Positions 27,689-37,873 of a stretch of 64,000 nucleotides of DNA are shown here, in pieces (position 1 is the first letter of the stretch; each line of letters starts with the position of its first letter). The DNA comes from Nocardia donostiensis (lineage in GTDB: Bacteria > Actinomycetota > Actinomycetes > Mycobacteriales > Mycobacteriaceae). The stretch spans positions 124,001-188,000 of the forward strand of contig NZ_MUKP01000001.1 in the NCBI RefSeq assembly GCF_002081715.1, written 5' to 3'. The notes beneath the pieces were generated by a model, which ran no database searches, was not told where the DNA came from, and saw only the letters and a program-made list of their open reading frames with translations. Position numbers and translations under genes: made by a program.

Positions 27689-29914
27689 GTGACCATCGCC
27701 ACCACTGACGAGCATAAAGCCGTCCAAGAGTCGATGCGCGGATGGGCAGCAGCGGTGCAACCGATTGCAACAATGCGGGCCGACACCACCGGCTTCTGGC
27801 GTACCTACTGGCCAACGCTGGCCGAGCTCGGAATCTTCCGGGTCGCGGTAGCCGAGGACGCGGGCGGCGCTGATGGCTCGGTGTCCGATCTGGCCGTGCT
27901 GATCGAGCGAGCGGCGCATGATCTGGTCGGCGGACCCGTGCTGGCGACCGCGGTCGCCGGGTTGGTGACCGGCGGCAGCCTCGACGAGACGCAGCCGTGC
28001 GGTATCGCACTGGACACCGTCGCCGGCCCCCGATCAGGTGGCACCGGCGATGCTGACCACGACAACGCTGTCGGGTCGGCGAGCAGCCTAGCGACATCCG
28101 AACCAGGAATCGAGACCACCGACGGTGAGCTGCTGCTCACTGGCACATGGGAATCGGTGCTCGGGGCCGCGCCGCAGACCGCGGTGCTGCTGCCGGTGCG
28201 CTTCCCCGACGGCCGCCGCTGGTGCCTGATCCCGCCGGACGCCTCCGGATTGCAGATCGAACCGCTGGAACCGTTCGACCACAGCACCCCACTGGCCCGG
28301 GTGCGCTGCACCGACGTACCCGTGGCCGCCGATGCGGTGTTCGCGCCGCCGTACCCGGTCGAAGACCTGATCGTCGCGCTGGCCGCCGCGGAACTGGCCG
28401 GGATAGCGGGCTGGTGCCTGGACACGGCGGTCGATTACGCCAAGGTGCGTGAGCAGTTCGGCCGCAAGATCGGTTCGTTCCAGGCGGTCAAGCACATCTG
28501 CGCGTGGATGCTGTGCCGCACCGAACTGATCCGCGCGGTCGCCGCCGACGCTGCTGCCGCCGTCGATTCCGGGGGCGCCGAACTGCCGATCGCCGCGGCC
28601 ATCGCCGCCGCGATCGCACTGGACGCCGCCGTCGACACCGCCAAGGACTGTATTCAGGTGCTCGGCGGTATCGGTTTCACCTGGGAACATGACGCCCACT
28701 TCTACCTGCGCCGCGCAGTCGCCCTGCGGCAACTACTCGGCGGGGCGCCGCACTGGCGTGCCCGGGTGACCGAACTCACCCGCGCCGGACAGCGCCGGAG
28801 CACCGGAGCCGACCGGGTATTCGAAGAGACCAAGGGGACGGAAACCGGCGGCGGTGCGGCCGACGAAGAGCTGAGCGCACAGGTCGCGCGGATCGCGGCA
28901 TTGCCCACCGACGAGCAGCGGACAGCTCTCGCCGAAGCCGGGCTGCTGATGCCGCACTGGCCGAAGCCGTACGGGCGCGGCGCGGACCCGATGACGGGCC
29001 TGGTGATCTCCGAGGAACTGCGCCGCGCAGGCCTGGAAACCCCCGACCTGGCCATCGGTGGCTGGGCGGTGCCGACGCTGCTGCAACACGGCACCCAAGA
29101 GCAGATCGACCGGTTCGCCTGGGCCACCCTGCGCGGCGATGTGGTGTGGTGCCAGCTGTTCAGCGAGCCGGAAGCCGGGTCCGACCTGGCGGCCCTGCGC
29201 ACCACCGCCACCAAGGTCGACGGCGGCTGGGCGCTGCGCGGGCAGAAGGTGTGGACCTCGCTGGCCAACCAGGCCGACTGGGGTATCTGCCTGGCCCGCA
29301 CCGACCCGGACGCGCCGAAACACAAGGGCATCAGCTACTTCCTGGTCGATATGCGGAGCAAGGGCATCGAGATCAGGCCGCTGGTGCAGATCACCGGCGA
29401 AGACCGGTTCAGCGAGGTGTTCCTCGACGAGGTATTCGTCCCGGACGACTGCGTGGTCGGCGCTCTCGGTAACGGCTGGCGCATCGCCCGCTCCACGCTG
29501 TCCACCGAGCGGGTCGCCATGGGCGGCAACGGTATCGGGCCGGTGCTGGAGGAACTCATCGCGAAACTGCCCGCCACCGGTGCCGGTGCCGAGCTGGTCA
29601 ACGACCGGCTCGGCGGTTTCGTCGCCGAAGCCATCGCCGGCCTGCTGCTCGAGCAGCGCGCTGCGGTTCGGATGCTGGCGGGCGGCGATCCGGGAGCGCA
29701 GAGCAGTGTGCGCAAACTCGTCGGGGTACGGCACCGTCAGGCGGTCGCCGAATTCGCCGTCGAGGTGGCCGGCCCGGCCGGTGCGCGGGAAACCGAGGAC
29801 ACCTCGGAGTTCCTGCTCACCCGCTGTCTGTCGATCGCGGGCGGTACCGAACAGATCCTGCTGACCGTGGCCGGTGAGCGGATTCTGGGACTGCCCCGCG
29901 AAGCCGGCAGCTAG
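27689..29914 (+). CDS. fadE34: Double-domain steroid acyl-CoA dehydrogenase FadE34 (ChsE3)
   Basis: Two acyl-CoA dehydrogenase domains in one chain (741 residues): about 1-370 and 385-741. In M. tuberculosis FadE34 oxidises the C5 side chain of 3-oxo-chol-4-en-24-oyl-CoA (established). Domain 1 ends with the degenerate QVLGGIGFTWEHDAHFYL. Domain 2 has the FAD motif WCQLFSEPEAGSDLAAL, WALRGQKVWTSLA and a C-terminal IAGGTEQILLTVAGERILG. Start GTG 27689 follows the KstR box. First gene of an apparent six-gene sterol operon; the gap to fadE28 is 26 bases. Confidence 0.92.
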   Translation: MTIATTDEHKAVQESMRGWAAAVQPIATMRADTTGFWRTYWPTLAELGIFRVAVAEDAGGADGSVSDLAVLIERAAHDLVGGPVLATAVAGLVTGGSLDETQPCGIALDTVAGPRSGGTGDADHDNAVGSASSLATSEPGIETTDGELLLTGTWESVLGAAPQTAVLLPVRFPDGRRWCLIPPDASGLQIEPLEPFDHSTPLARVRCTDVPVAADAVFAPPYPVEDLIVALAAAELAGIAGWCLDTAVDYAKVREQFGRKIGSFQAVKHICAWMLCRTELIRAVAADAAAAVDSGGAELPIAAAIAAAIALDAAVDTAKDCIQVLGGIGFTWEHDAHFYLRRAVALRQLLGGAPHWRARVTELTRAGQRRSTGADRVFEETKGTETGGGAADEELSAQVARIAALPTDEQRTALAEAGLLMPHWPKPYGRGADPMTGLVISEELRRAGLETPDLAIGGWAVPTLLQHGTQEQIDRFAWATLRGDVVWCQLFSEPEAGSDLAALRTTATKVDGGWALRGQKVWTSLANQADWGICLARTDPDAPKHKGISYFLVDMRSKGIEIRPLVQITGEDRFSEVFLDEVFVPDDCVVGALGNGWRIARSTLSTERVAMGGNGIGPVLEELIAKLPATGAGAELVNDRLGGFVAEAIAGLLLEQRAAVRMLAGGDPGAQSSVRKLVGVRHRQAVAEFAVEVAGPAGARETEDTSEFLLTRCLSIAGGTEQILLTVAGERILGLPREAGS

Positions 29915-29940
29915 TTCGTGCAACGACTGGGAGATAGAGC

Positions 29941-31005
29941 GTGGACTTCACCAGAGACGAAGCCCAGGATGCGGTGGCCGAGGTCGTCGTCGGATTGCTG
30001 GAACGAGAATCGGAACGCGACGCGGGACTGTGGCCGTCCCTGGTGTCGAGCGGACTGCTGTCGGTGGCGATACCGGAGCGGTGCGGCGGCGACGATATGG
30101 GGGTGGACGCGGTGTCGGTGCTGCTGACCGAACTTGCCACCGACGCCGTCGCCGTACCTGCCCTGCCGACCTTGGGTTTCGGTGTGCTGCCGCTGTTGCG
30201 GACCGCGCCGGAAGCGGTGGCCGACAAGGTGTTCTCGGCGGTCGCCGAGGGCGGGGTACTCACCGCGGCGCTCAACGAACCGGGCGCGCCGTTCCCGCAG
30301 CATCCGCAGACCACCGCCGTACCCAACGGCGATACGGTGCGCATCACCGGCCACAAGGTGGCGGTGCCGTGTGCTGATCAGGCTCGCTGGATCCTGGTGC
30401 CCACCGATGCGGGTGTGGCACTGGTGGATGCCGAGGCTCCCGGTCTGTCGCGCATCGAATCGCCGGTTTCGGCAGGCCTGCCGGAGTTCTCGCTGCGGTT
30501 GGACGCCGTGGAGATCCCGGCCGAACAGTTGCTGGCCGACGCGCAGCCCGAGCTCTACCGGGCTGCGCTGGCGTCGATCGGTGCGGTCGCCGACGGGCTG
30601 CTCAAAGGTGCGCTCGCCCTGACCGCCGAACATGTGCGGACCCGGCACCAGTTCGGCAGGCCGCTGGCCGAATTCCAAGCGGTGGCCCAGCAGATCGCCG
30701 ACCTGTACGTGGTCTCACGCACCCTGCACGTCGCTGCCGTTTCCGCGAACTGGGCGCTCGGGCAAGAGGATTCGACGCCGGAGCATCAGGATCGGATCGA
30801 CGACGACCTGGCTGTCCTGGCCTACACGGTGGCCGAGCAGCTGCCGCCGGCCATGCAGAAATGCCATCACCTGCACGGTGGTATCGGCGTCGACGTAACG
30901 CATCCGATGCACCGTTACTACTCCCAGGCCAAAGACCTCGCCCGCTGGCTGGGCGGCGCGTCGCTGCGCCTCGACCGATTGGGGGCCGGATGTTCATCGA
31001 CCTGA
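29941..31005 (+). CDS. fadE28: Acyl-CoA dehydrogenase subunit FadE28 (ChsE2)
   Basis: One half of the alpha2beta2 steroid acyl-CoA dehydrogenase that oxidises the C3 (propanoyl) side chain of 3-oxo-pregnene-carboxyl-CoA (established for M. tuberculosis FadE28-FadE29). It has 354 residues. The C-terminal half keeps RTRHQFGRPLAEFQAVAQ and HHLHGGIGVDVTHPMHRYY, while the N-terminal half is divergent. Such partners share FAD and active site across the pair and are inactive alone. It overlaps fadE29 by 16 bases. Confidence 0.9.
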   Translation: MDFTRDEAQDAVAEVVVGLLERESERDAGLWPSLVSSGLLSVAIPERCGGDDMGVDAVSVLLTELATDAVAVPALPTLGFGVLPLLRTAPEAVADKVFSAVAEGGVLTAALNEPGAPFPQHPQTTAVPNGDTVRITGHKVAVPCADQARWILVPTDAGVALVDAEAPGLSRIESPVSAGLPEFSLRLDAVEIPAEQLLADAQPELYRAALASIGAVADGLLKGALALTAEHVRTRHQFGRPLAEFQAVAQQIADLYVVSRTLHVAAVSANWALGQEDSTPEHQDRIDDDLAVLAYTVAEQLPPAMQKCHHLHGGIGVDVTHPMHRYYSQAKDLARWLGGASLRLDRLGAGCSST

Positions 31006-32159
31006 CCACCGAACAACGCAAGCTGCGCGACGAACTGCGCGCCTACTTCGCCGACCTCGTCACCCCCGAAGAGGACGCCGCTATGGCGGTGAACCGGCAC
31101 GGCGACGCCTACCGCGAGGTGGTGCGCCGGATGGGCCGCGACGGCTGGCTCGGTGTCGGCTGGCCGAAGGAATACGGCGGCCAGGGCTTCGGCCCGGTGG
31201 AACAGCAGATCTTCTTCAACGAGGCCTCCCGCGCGGACGTACCGTTGCCGCTGGTGACCCTGCTGACCGTGGGGCCGACCCTGCAACAGTTCGGCACCGA
31301 AGAGCAGAAGCAGCGCTTCCTGCCCGGAATCCTGGCCGGCGATATCCATTTCGCCATCGGCTATTCCGAACCGGAGGCGGGCACCGATCTGGCGTCACTG
31401 CGCACCAGCGCGGTCCGCGACGAATCCGGCGATTGGATCGTCAACGGCCAGAAAATCTTCACCACCGGGGCGCATGAATCCGATTTCGTCTGGCTGGCCT
31501 GCCGCACCGGATCGGTGGAGTCACGGCACCGCGGTATCACCATCCTGATCGCCGACACCAGCGATCCTGGCTATTCGTGGACGCCGATCATCACCTGCGA
31601 CGGCGCCCACCACACCAACGCCACCTACTTCGACAATGTGCGCGTTCCCGCGGGCATGCTGGTCGGCGAGGAGAACAAAGGCTGGCGGCTGATCACCACC
31701 CAGCTCAACCATGAGCGGGTCAGCCTCGGGCCATCCGGCAAGATCGAGCAGCTCTACGACAAGGTGCGCAATTGGGCGCGCCCGCGCGGGGTGCTCGACG
31801 AACCCGACGCACAGCGCCTCCTGGGCCGGATCCGGGCCATGGTGCGGTTGAACGAACTGCTGAACTGGCAGGTCGCCGCCACCGCCGAGGATGCGCATTC
31901 CGATCAGGCCAAGATCATCGCGGACGCGTCGGCTACCAAGGTGTACTCCACCGAATCGCTGCAGGAGGCGGGCAGGCTGGCCGAGGAAATCGTCGGCCGC
32001 TACGGCGACCCCGCCGATCCGGCCACCGGGGAACTGCTGGGCTGGCTGGACCGGCGCACCAAACAGAACCTGGTGGTGACCTTCGGCGGCGGCGTCAACG
32101 AGGTGATGCGGGAACTGATCGCCTCGTCGGGTCTCGGCCTGCCCCGCGTGCCCCGATGA
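30990..32159 (+). CDS. fadE29: Acyl-CoA dehydrogenase subunit FadE29 (ChsE1)
   Basis: Partner of FadE28. It is 389 residues from ATG 30990, with the canonical N-terminal and middle domains (GWPKEYGGQGFGPVEQQIF, GYSEPEAGTDLASL, IVNGQKIFTTGAHESD). In the family this chain supplies the catalytic Glu. The C-terminus VTFGGGVNEVMRELIA replaces the usual FAD-loop motif. The 16-base overlap with fadE28 implies coupled, equimolar synthesis. Confidence 0.92.
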   Translation: MFIDLTTEQRKLRDELRAYFADLVTPEEDAAMAVNRHGDAYREVVRRMGRDGWLGVGWPKEYGGQGFGPVEQQIFFNEASRADVPLPLVTLLTVGPTLQQFGTEEQKQRFLPGILAGDIHFAIGYSEPEAGTDLASLRTSAVRDESGDWIVNGQKIFTTGAHESDFVWLACRTGSVESRHRGITILIADTSDPGYSWTPIITCDGAHHTNATYFDNVRVPAGMLVGEENKGWRLITTQLNHERVSLGPSGKIEQLYDKVRNWARPRGVLDEPDAQRLLGRIRAMVRLNELLNWQVAATAEDAHSDQAKIIADASATKVYSTESLQEAGRLAEEIVGRYGDPADPATGELLGWLDRRTKQNLVVTFGGGVNEVMRELIASSGLGLPRVPR

Positions 32160-32206
32160 GCCGTTCCGCCCGAACATCCGAGGAGCTAGACGCGAAGGAG
32201 CAGCGC

Positions 32207-33160
32207 GTGCCGGAAACCTATACCCCGGAAGCGGTCATCGCCGCCGCGGAAAAGATCAAGGCGGCGGGGGAATCCGCGCCCAGAGCCGGGCGTGACCCGG
32301 TGAACCAGCCGATGATCAACAACTGGGTGGAGGCCATCGGCGACACCAACCCGATCTACACCGACGCCGAAGCCGCCCGCGCCGCCGGATTCCCCGGTAT
32401 CGTCGCCCCGCCTGCGATGGCGCAAGTGTGGACCATGTTCGGCCTGCACGGTTCCCGTCCGGCAGACGATCCGATGGCGGCCACCAACGAACTACTCGAC
32501 GCCGCCGGTTACACCTCGGTGGTCGGCACCAACTGCGAGCAGACCTACCACCGGTACCTCGTTCCCGGTGAGCAGGTGCAGGTCACCAGCGCGCTGGCCG
32601 AAATCACCGGACCCAAACGGACTGGGCTGGGCGACGGCTTCTTCCTCACCTACCGCACCAACTGGTACGTCGGTGACGAACTGGTCACCGAAATGCTGTT
32701 CCGCATCCTGAAATTCGCGCCCGGCACCGCAGCGTCCAAGAAGGACGAGCCCAAGCAGGAACCGCCCGCCAACCGGGTGCGGCCGCTGGTCTCCCGCGAT
32801 ACCGAATTCTTCTGGTCAGGGACCAAGACCGGGGAGCTGCGCATTCAGCGGCTACCCGACGGCACGCTGCGCCATCCGCCGATTCCGGCGATTTGGCAGG
32901 ACAAATCCGAGCCGACGGACTATGTCGTCGCCTCGGGCCACGGCACGGTGTTCAGCTACGTCGTGCATCACGCACCGAAGGTGCCGGGCCGCGAGCTGCC
33001 GTTCGTGGTGGCGTTGGTCGAACTGGAGGAAGGCGTAAGGATGCTGGGCGAGCTGCGCGGGGTCGAACCCGATGCGGTGGCGGTCGGCATGGCAGTCGAA
33101 GTGGAATTCGAGAAGCTGGACGACGATACGGCGCTGCCGTTCTGGAAGGTGAGCTCATGA
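32207..33160 (+). CDS. chsH2: MaoC + DUF35 hydratase/aldolase partner ChsH2
   Basis: Two-domain protein: an N-terminal MaoC-like hotdog (about 1-165) that pairs with ChsH1 to hydrate the C17 side-chain enoyl-CoA, and a C-terminal DUF35 OB-fold (about 190-317) that pairs with Ltp2 for the retro-aldol step (both established in homologues). Motifs include RDPVNQPMINNWVEAIGD, NPIYTDAEAARAAG, TNCEQTYHRYL and RDTEFFWSG. I prefer GTG 32207, which has AAGGAG six bases upstream and starts where homologues start. ATG 32156, overlapping the fadE29 stop, would add 17 residues. Confidence 0.9.
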   Translation: MPETYTPEAVIAAAEKIKAAGESAPRAGRDPVNQPMINNWVEAIGDTNPIYTDAEAARAAGFPGIVAPPAMAQVWTMFGLHGSRPADDPMAATNELLDAAGYTSVVGTNCEQTYHRYLVPGEQVQVTSALAEITGPKRTGLGDGFFLTYRTNWYVGDELVTEMLFRILKFAPGTAASKKDEPKQEPPANRVRPLVSRDTEFFWSGTKTGELRIQRLPDGTLRHPPIPAIWQDKSEPTDYVVASGHGTVFSYVVHHAPKVPGRELPFVVALVELEEGVRMLGELRGVEPDAVAVGMAVEVEFEKLDDDTALPFWKVSS

Positions 33161-33573
33161 CCGCCACCATCGAACCCGCCACCGTGCGGATCGGGACCGA
33201 ACTGCCCGAACTGGTCATCCACGCCGATCCCACGTTCATCATCAGCACCGCGCTGGCGACCAGGGATTTCCAGGACGTGCACCACGATCGTGACAAGGCG
33301 GTCGAACGCGGCTCCAAGGATATTTTCGTCAACATCCTCACCGACACCGGCTTGGTGCAGCGTTTCGTCACCGACTGGGCGGGCCCGCGTGCGGTGGTGA
33401 AGTCGATCAAGCTGCGGCTCGGGGTCCCCTTGTACGCCAACGACACCCTGACCCTCACCGGGACGGTGACCGCGGTCGAGGGCGACGATATCCATATCGA
33501 CGTCACCGGCCGGGACAGCCTCGGTGACCACATCACGGCGCAGGCCGTTATCGCTATCCGGCCCGCGGAATGA
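33157..33573 (+). CDS. chsH1: MaoC-like hydratase subunit ChsH1
   Basis: Single hotdog-domain protein of 138 residues that forms the active enoyl-CoA hydratase heterotetramer with ChsH2. It carries the catalytic-type motif DFQDVHHDRDKA with Asp and His, and the acyl-binding segment DIFVNILTDTGLVQRFV. It overlaps chsH2 by four bases (ATGA). Confidence 0.92.
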   Translation: MTATIEPATVRIGTELPELVIHADPTFIISTALATRDFQDVHHDRDKAVERGSKDIFVNILTDTGLVQRFVTDWAGPRAVVKSIKLRLGVPLYANDTLTLTGTVTAVEGDDIHIDVTGRDSLGDHITAQAVIAIRPAE

Positions 33574-33580
33574 GGTTTTC

Positions 33581-34768
33581 GTGACTAATCACGCACTGTC
33601 CGGGCGCGCCGCCATCGCCGGTATCGGCGCCACCGATTTCTCCAAGGATTCCGGCCGAAGCGAACTGCGGCTGGCCGCCGAAGCGGTCACTGCGGCCCTC
33701 GCCGACGCTGGGCTCACCCCCGCCGATGTCGACGGCCTCACCACATTCACCATGGATAACAACACCCAGGCCGCGGTCGCGCGGTCGGTGGGTATCCCGC
33801 AGTTGAAGTTCTTCAGCCATATCGGCTACGGCGGCGGCGCTGCCTGCGCCACTGTGCAGCAGGCGGCGATGGCCGTAGCCACCGGCGTCGCCGATGTGGT
33901 GGTGGCGTATCGGGCGTTCAACGAGCGGTCCGTGTCACGGTTCGGCCAGTTCTCCACCGCGTTGGCGTCGGCTCCGACCTCGTCTGGTATCGACGCATCC
34001 TGGTCGTATCCGCACGGCCTGGGCACCCCCGCCGCTCAAGTCGCCATGGTGGCCCGCCGGTACATGCACGTCTACGGCGCGACCAGCGAGGACTTCGGTC
34101 GGGTCGCGGTCACCGACCGCAAACACGCGGCGGTGAACCCGGACGCGTTCTTCTACGGCAAACCGATCACCCTCGAAGATCACCAGAATTCCCGCTGGAT
34201 CGCCGAACCCCTGCACCTGCTGGACTGCTGCCAGGAATCCGACGGCGGCGTAGCGATCGTGGTGACCAGCGTGGAACGGGCCCGCGACCTGCCGCAGCGC
34301 CCCGCGGTGATCACCGCCGCCGCCCAGGGCAGCAGCGCCGACCAGTACGTGATGACCAGCTACTATCGCGACGCCCTGACCGGCCTGCCCGAAATGGGTC
34401 TGGTCGGCGACCAGCTGTGGGCGCAGAGCGGCCTGCGCCCCGCGGACGTGCAGACCGCGATCCTCTACGACCACTTCACCCCGTTCGTGCTGATGCAGCT
34501 AGAGGAACTCGGTTTCTGCGGGCGCGGCGAGGCACGGGACTTCATCGCCGACGGCGCCATCGAACTCGGCGGCAAACTGCCGATCAACACCCACGGCGGC
34601 CAACTCGGCGAAGCCTATATCCATGGCATGAACGGAATCGCCGAAGCCGTACGCCAGGTGCGCGGCACCTCGGTAAACCAGGTGCCCGAGGTCCAGAACG
34701 TGCTGGTTACCGCAGGCACCGGCGTACCGACATCAGGTTTGGTGCTCAGCGCCGACCAGGCCGCATAG
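33581..34768 (+). CDS. ltp2: Thiolase-like retro-aldolase Ltp2
   Basis: Thiolase-fold protein of 395 residues that, with the ChsH2 DUF35 domain, cleaves 17-hydroxy-3-oxo-pregnene-carboxyl-CoA to androstenedione and propionyl-CoA (established in homologues). Motifs: IAGIGATDFSKDSGRSEL, HIGYGGGAACATVQQA, DHFTPFVLMQLEELGF and LPINTHGGQLGEAYIHGM. GTG 33581 lies seven bases after chsH1. It is the last gene of the side-chain operon and is followed by a hairpin. Confidence 0.92.
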   Translation: MTNHALSGRAAIAGIGATDFSKDSGRSELRLAAEAVTAALADAGLTPADVDGLTTFTMDNNTQAAVARSVGIPQLKFFSHIGYGGGAACATVQQAAMAVATGVADVVVAYRAFNERSVSRFGQFSTALASAPTSSGIDASWSYPHGLGTPAAQVAMVARRYMHVYGATSEDFGRVAVTDRKHAAVNPDAFFYGKPITLEDHQNSRWIAEPLHLLDCCQESDGGVAIVVTSVERARDLPQRPAVITAAAQGSSADQYVMTSYYRDALTGLPEMGLVGDQLWAQSGLRPADVQTAILYDHFTPFVLMQLEELGFCGRGEARDFIADGAIELGGKLPINTHGGQLGEAYIHGMNGIAEAVRQVRGTSVNQVPEVQNVLVTAGTGVPTSGLVLSADQAA

Positions 34769-34778
34769 CCACGGCGAC

Positions 34779-34807
34779 AGCAGCGCCGTAATTCCTGCGG
34801 CGCTGCT
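34779..34807 (+). terminator. Hairpin after ltp2
   Basis: AGCAGCGCCG and CGGCGCTGCT form a perfect 10-bp stem with a 9-base loop, ten bases after the ltp2 stop. No U-tract. A near copy of this hairpin with its left flank recurs at 35031. Confidence 0.6.
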
Positions 34808-35390
34808 CGATGTGCCCGCGGGAACCGCGCTCTATACGGTTTGGGAGACGCTAGGGGCGTTTGCGGGGATCGCGTGTACTTCACTGTGGTTGCTGAAGTG
34901 GCGCTTGGGGGACCTGGGGTTTTCCTGTATCTCACGCCAGTAGCCCGAGTCGACAGCCGGTCGACGACTGCGCACGGAACGCTGATCCTCGTCGACCCGG
35001 CTCGAGTGCACCGGCCAGGCGCGTAGCTACGCCGACAGCAGCGCCGTGCGATCCCGGCGCTGCTCGGCTCGGCGCGCCCTCCGGCTGCTGTAGCGACTCT
35101 TGAACCAGTGGCCCGGCTTCTTGGAGCTCGCTGGCCATGCTGGCCGGTGCGCTCGCAGTCGGCGCGGGGCGGCCGAGATCGGTGCCCAGCTCGCCTGTTG
35201 GCGGCCGCTGGGGACGGCGGTATGCGGGGTGCCGGATACCGGGTTTGGTGAACTATCACAATGTCCGGCCGCTGTTTCCCGGTGATCGGACTATCGCTGG
35301 CAGATTTGTCGTTACGTGGTCGGTGGCAAAGGAAAGTACCTGGTCCCAAGTATTCGATTCTCGTCCTGGACGAGCGCCCGCCATGTAACT
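34808..35390. other. Gene-free stretch between ltp2 and the DUF4129 gene
   Basis: I find no supported gene. A 61-codon frame (34841-35026) has no motif, but its stop lies at the same place relative to the second hairpin copy as the ltp2 stop does to the first. The final 100 bases are less GC-rich and probably hold the promoter of the next operon. Confidence 0.5.
35031..35068 (+). terminator. Second copy of the ltp2-type hairpin
   Basis: The stem AGCAGCGCCG / CGGCGCTGCT recurs with an outer GCCG/CGGC extension and an 8-base loop. The left flank GTAGCTACGCCGAC matches CATAGCCACGGCGAC of the first copy, so it is a duplication rather than chance. Confidence 0.6.
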
Positions 35391-36389
35391 ATGTGGCTGT
35401 TTAATGCAGCACATACGTCTGGGGTTAACTCGTTGGCAGGGTCGCGAGCGCCGGTTCTCCGCGTGACCGGAGTGATCACGCTGCTCGTGTGTGCCGTCGT
35501 CGCGTTGCGTGGGGAGATTCCCGGTGCATCCGGACCCGCTGACGGTCCTTCGGCTCCTTCGGCGCTGATGGTTGCGTTGATGCCGGTGTTGCTGACGGTG
35601 TCGGTGGTGATTCTGCTGGCGGGGGTGATCGCGAGCCAGCATCGTCTGCCGCTGGCCATGCCCGAACCCGATCCCGATACCGAGCGTCAACAGTGGCGGC
35701 TGAGCCGGACCGGGCTGCTGGTGTTGTTCGGGATCGCGGTCGTCTCGGTGCTGATCGCCGCCGCTTCCGCCCTGTATTTCGCCGGGCTGCAACCTCGAGA
35801 AGCCGCAGAAGTCCCCGACACCCCCGACACCTCCGCGCCGACGACCACAACCGAACCGCCGGGCACACCGCGCCCGGCTCCGGACGACGAGACCGCCGAG
35901 CTCACCGGTACCGCCCTGGTATTGACCTTCACCGCGGCGATCACGCTGGTGGGGGTGGCTGTCGCCGGGCTGGTGGTGGTCGCGATACACACCCGCCGCG
36001 CAGCACGCCCGCAGGCGCCCGAGCCGGTCGAGCCCGCAGGGCCCAGCGAGGCCGATTCGCTGGTCAAAGCCGCCGAAATGGGTCTGGCCGCGATGAACGC
36101 GCCCGGCCAGGACCCGCGCGAGGCCATCATCGCCTGCTATATCGCGATGGAACGCGGGTTGTCCACCGCTCGCGCCGCCGCGCCGCTCGTCTCCGACACC
36201 CCGATGGAGGTACTGGCTCGCGCCTTCGAGCACGGCGCCCTGCACGACGCGTCGGCGCGGGAACTGGTCGCGCTGTTCGAGGAGGCCAGGTTCAGTCCGC
36301 ATTCGATGCTCGAATGGCAGCGGATGCGGGCCGAGCAGTTGCTGCGCATCGTGCTGGCCGACCTGCAACGGCAGGAGGTGCCGGCGTGA
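35391..36389 (+). CDS. DUF4129-domain membrane protein
   Basis: A 332-residue protein with three membrane helices (about 25-43, 62-82 and 103-125), a Thr/Pro linker (TSAPTTTTEPPGTPRPAP) outside, a fourth helix (about 175-197) and a cytosolic DUF4129 domain (ADSLVKAAEMGLAAM, AIIACYIAMERGLS, LFEEARFSPHSML). The start is uncertain: ATG 35391 gives a 16-residue lead, and TTG 35437 is possible. DUF4129 proteins are typical neighbours of MoxR/DUF58 systems, which is the case here. Function unknown. Confidence 0.8.
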   Translation: MWLFNAAHTSGVNSLAGSRAPVLRVTGVITLLVCAVVALRGEIPGASGPADGPSAPSALMVALMPVLLTVSVVILLAGVIASQHRLPLAMPEPDPDTERQQWRLSRTGLLVLFGIAVVSVLIAAASALYFAGLQPREAAEVPDTPDTSAPTTTTEPPGTPRPAPDDETAELTGTALVLTFTAAITLVGVAVAGLVVVAIHTRRAARPQAPEPVEPAGPSEADSLVKAAEMGLAAMNAPGQDPREAIIACYIAMERGLSTARAAAPLVSDTPMEVLARAFEHGALHDASARELVALFEEARFSPHSMLEWQRMRAEQLLRIVLADLQRQEVPA

Positions 36390-36883
36390 GCAGATCAGCG
36401 GTGGTTGTCACCGCCGTGCTCGCTGTCCTGCTGATCGAAGCGGTCGCCGTCGTCAGGGCGCGCGAGGCGGTGCTGGCCGTGGCCGCTGTCCCGGTGGCGG
36501 TGGCGTTGGCCTGTCTGATGTGGTTGTTGATCCGGCGCCCGGAACGCGGCGAGCTCGACGATATGGACGCCATCGACAACGGCCCCGCGGAAATACTGCG
36601 GCGTTGGCATGCCAAAGCGCAGATGCTCGCCGACCGGGCCGACGGCACCCGCGCCGACTGGGACCGGCATCTGCGGCCGCTGCTGGCCAAGGAATTCGAA
36701 TTGTCCGCCGGTGTGCGGGTCACCAAGAACCGCCGCGCCTTGGAGAACGCGGGCATCCATCAGTTCGGTGCCGACCTGTGGCGCTGGGTCGATCCGGCGG
36801 ATTCGGCGCTGCGCGACCAAGACACCCCGGCGCCGGGCCGCGCCGCGCTCGACGAGATCCTGCGCCGACTGCAAAGAATGTGA
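36386..36883 (+). CDS. Membrane protein of the MoxR operon
   Basis: A 165-residue protein overlapping the DUF4129 gene by four bases (GTGA), with GCAGGAGG upstream. Two adjacent helices (about 4-22 and 27-47) are followed by a charged cytosolic domain (RRWHAKAQMLADRADG, RHLRPLLAKEFELSAGVRV, HQFGADLWRWVDP). I recognise the arrangement as a common unnamed member of actinobacterial MoxR2 operons. No known function. Confidence 0.75.
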   Translation: MSRSAVVVTAVLAVLLIEAVAVVRAREAVLAVAAVPVAVALACLMWLLIRRPERGELDDMDAIDNGPAEILRRWHAKAQMLADRADGTRADWDRHLRPLLAKEFELSAGVRVTKNRRALENAGIHQFGADLWRWVDPADSALRDQDTPAPGRAALDEILRRLQRM

Positions 36884-36910
36884 CGGGTTGAGATACGTGC
36901 GAGTAGACAA

Positions 36911-37869
<959 letters not shown>

Positions 37870-37873
<4 letters not shown>

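Noticed and set aside
34841..35026. 61-codon frame between ltp2 and the DUF4129 gene
   Set aside because: No motif, no convincing ribosome site and unusual composition. It overlaps the zone that looks like a decayed duplication.
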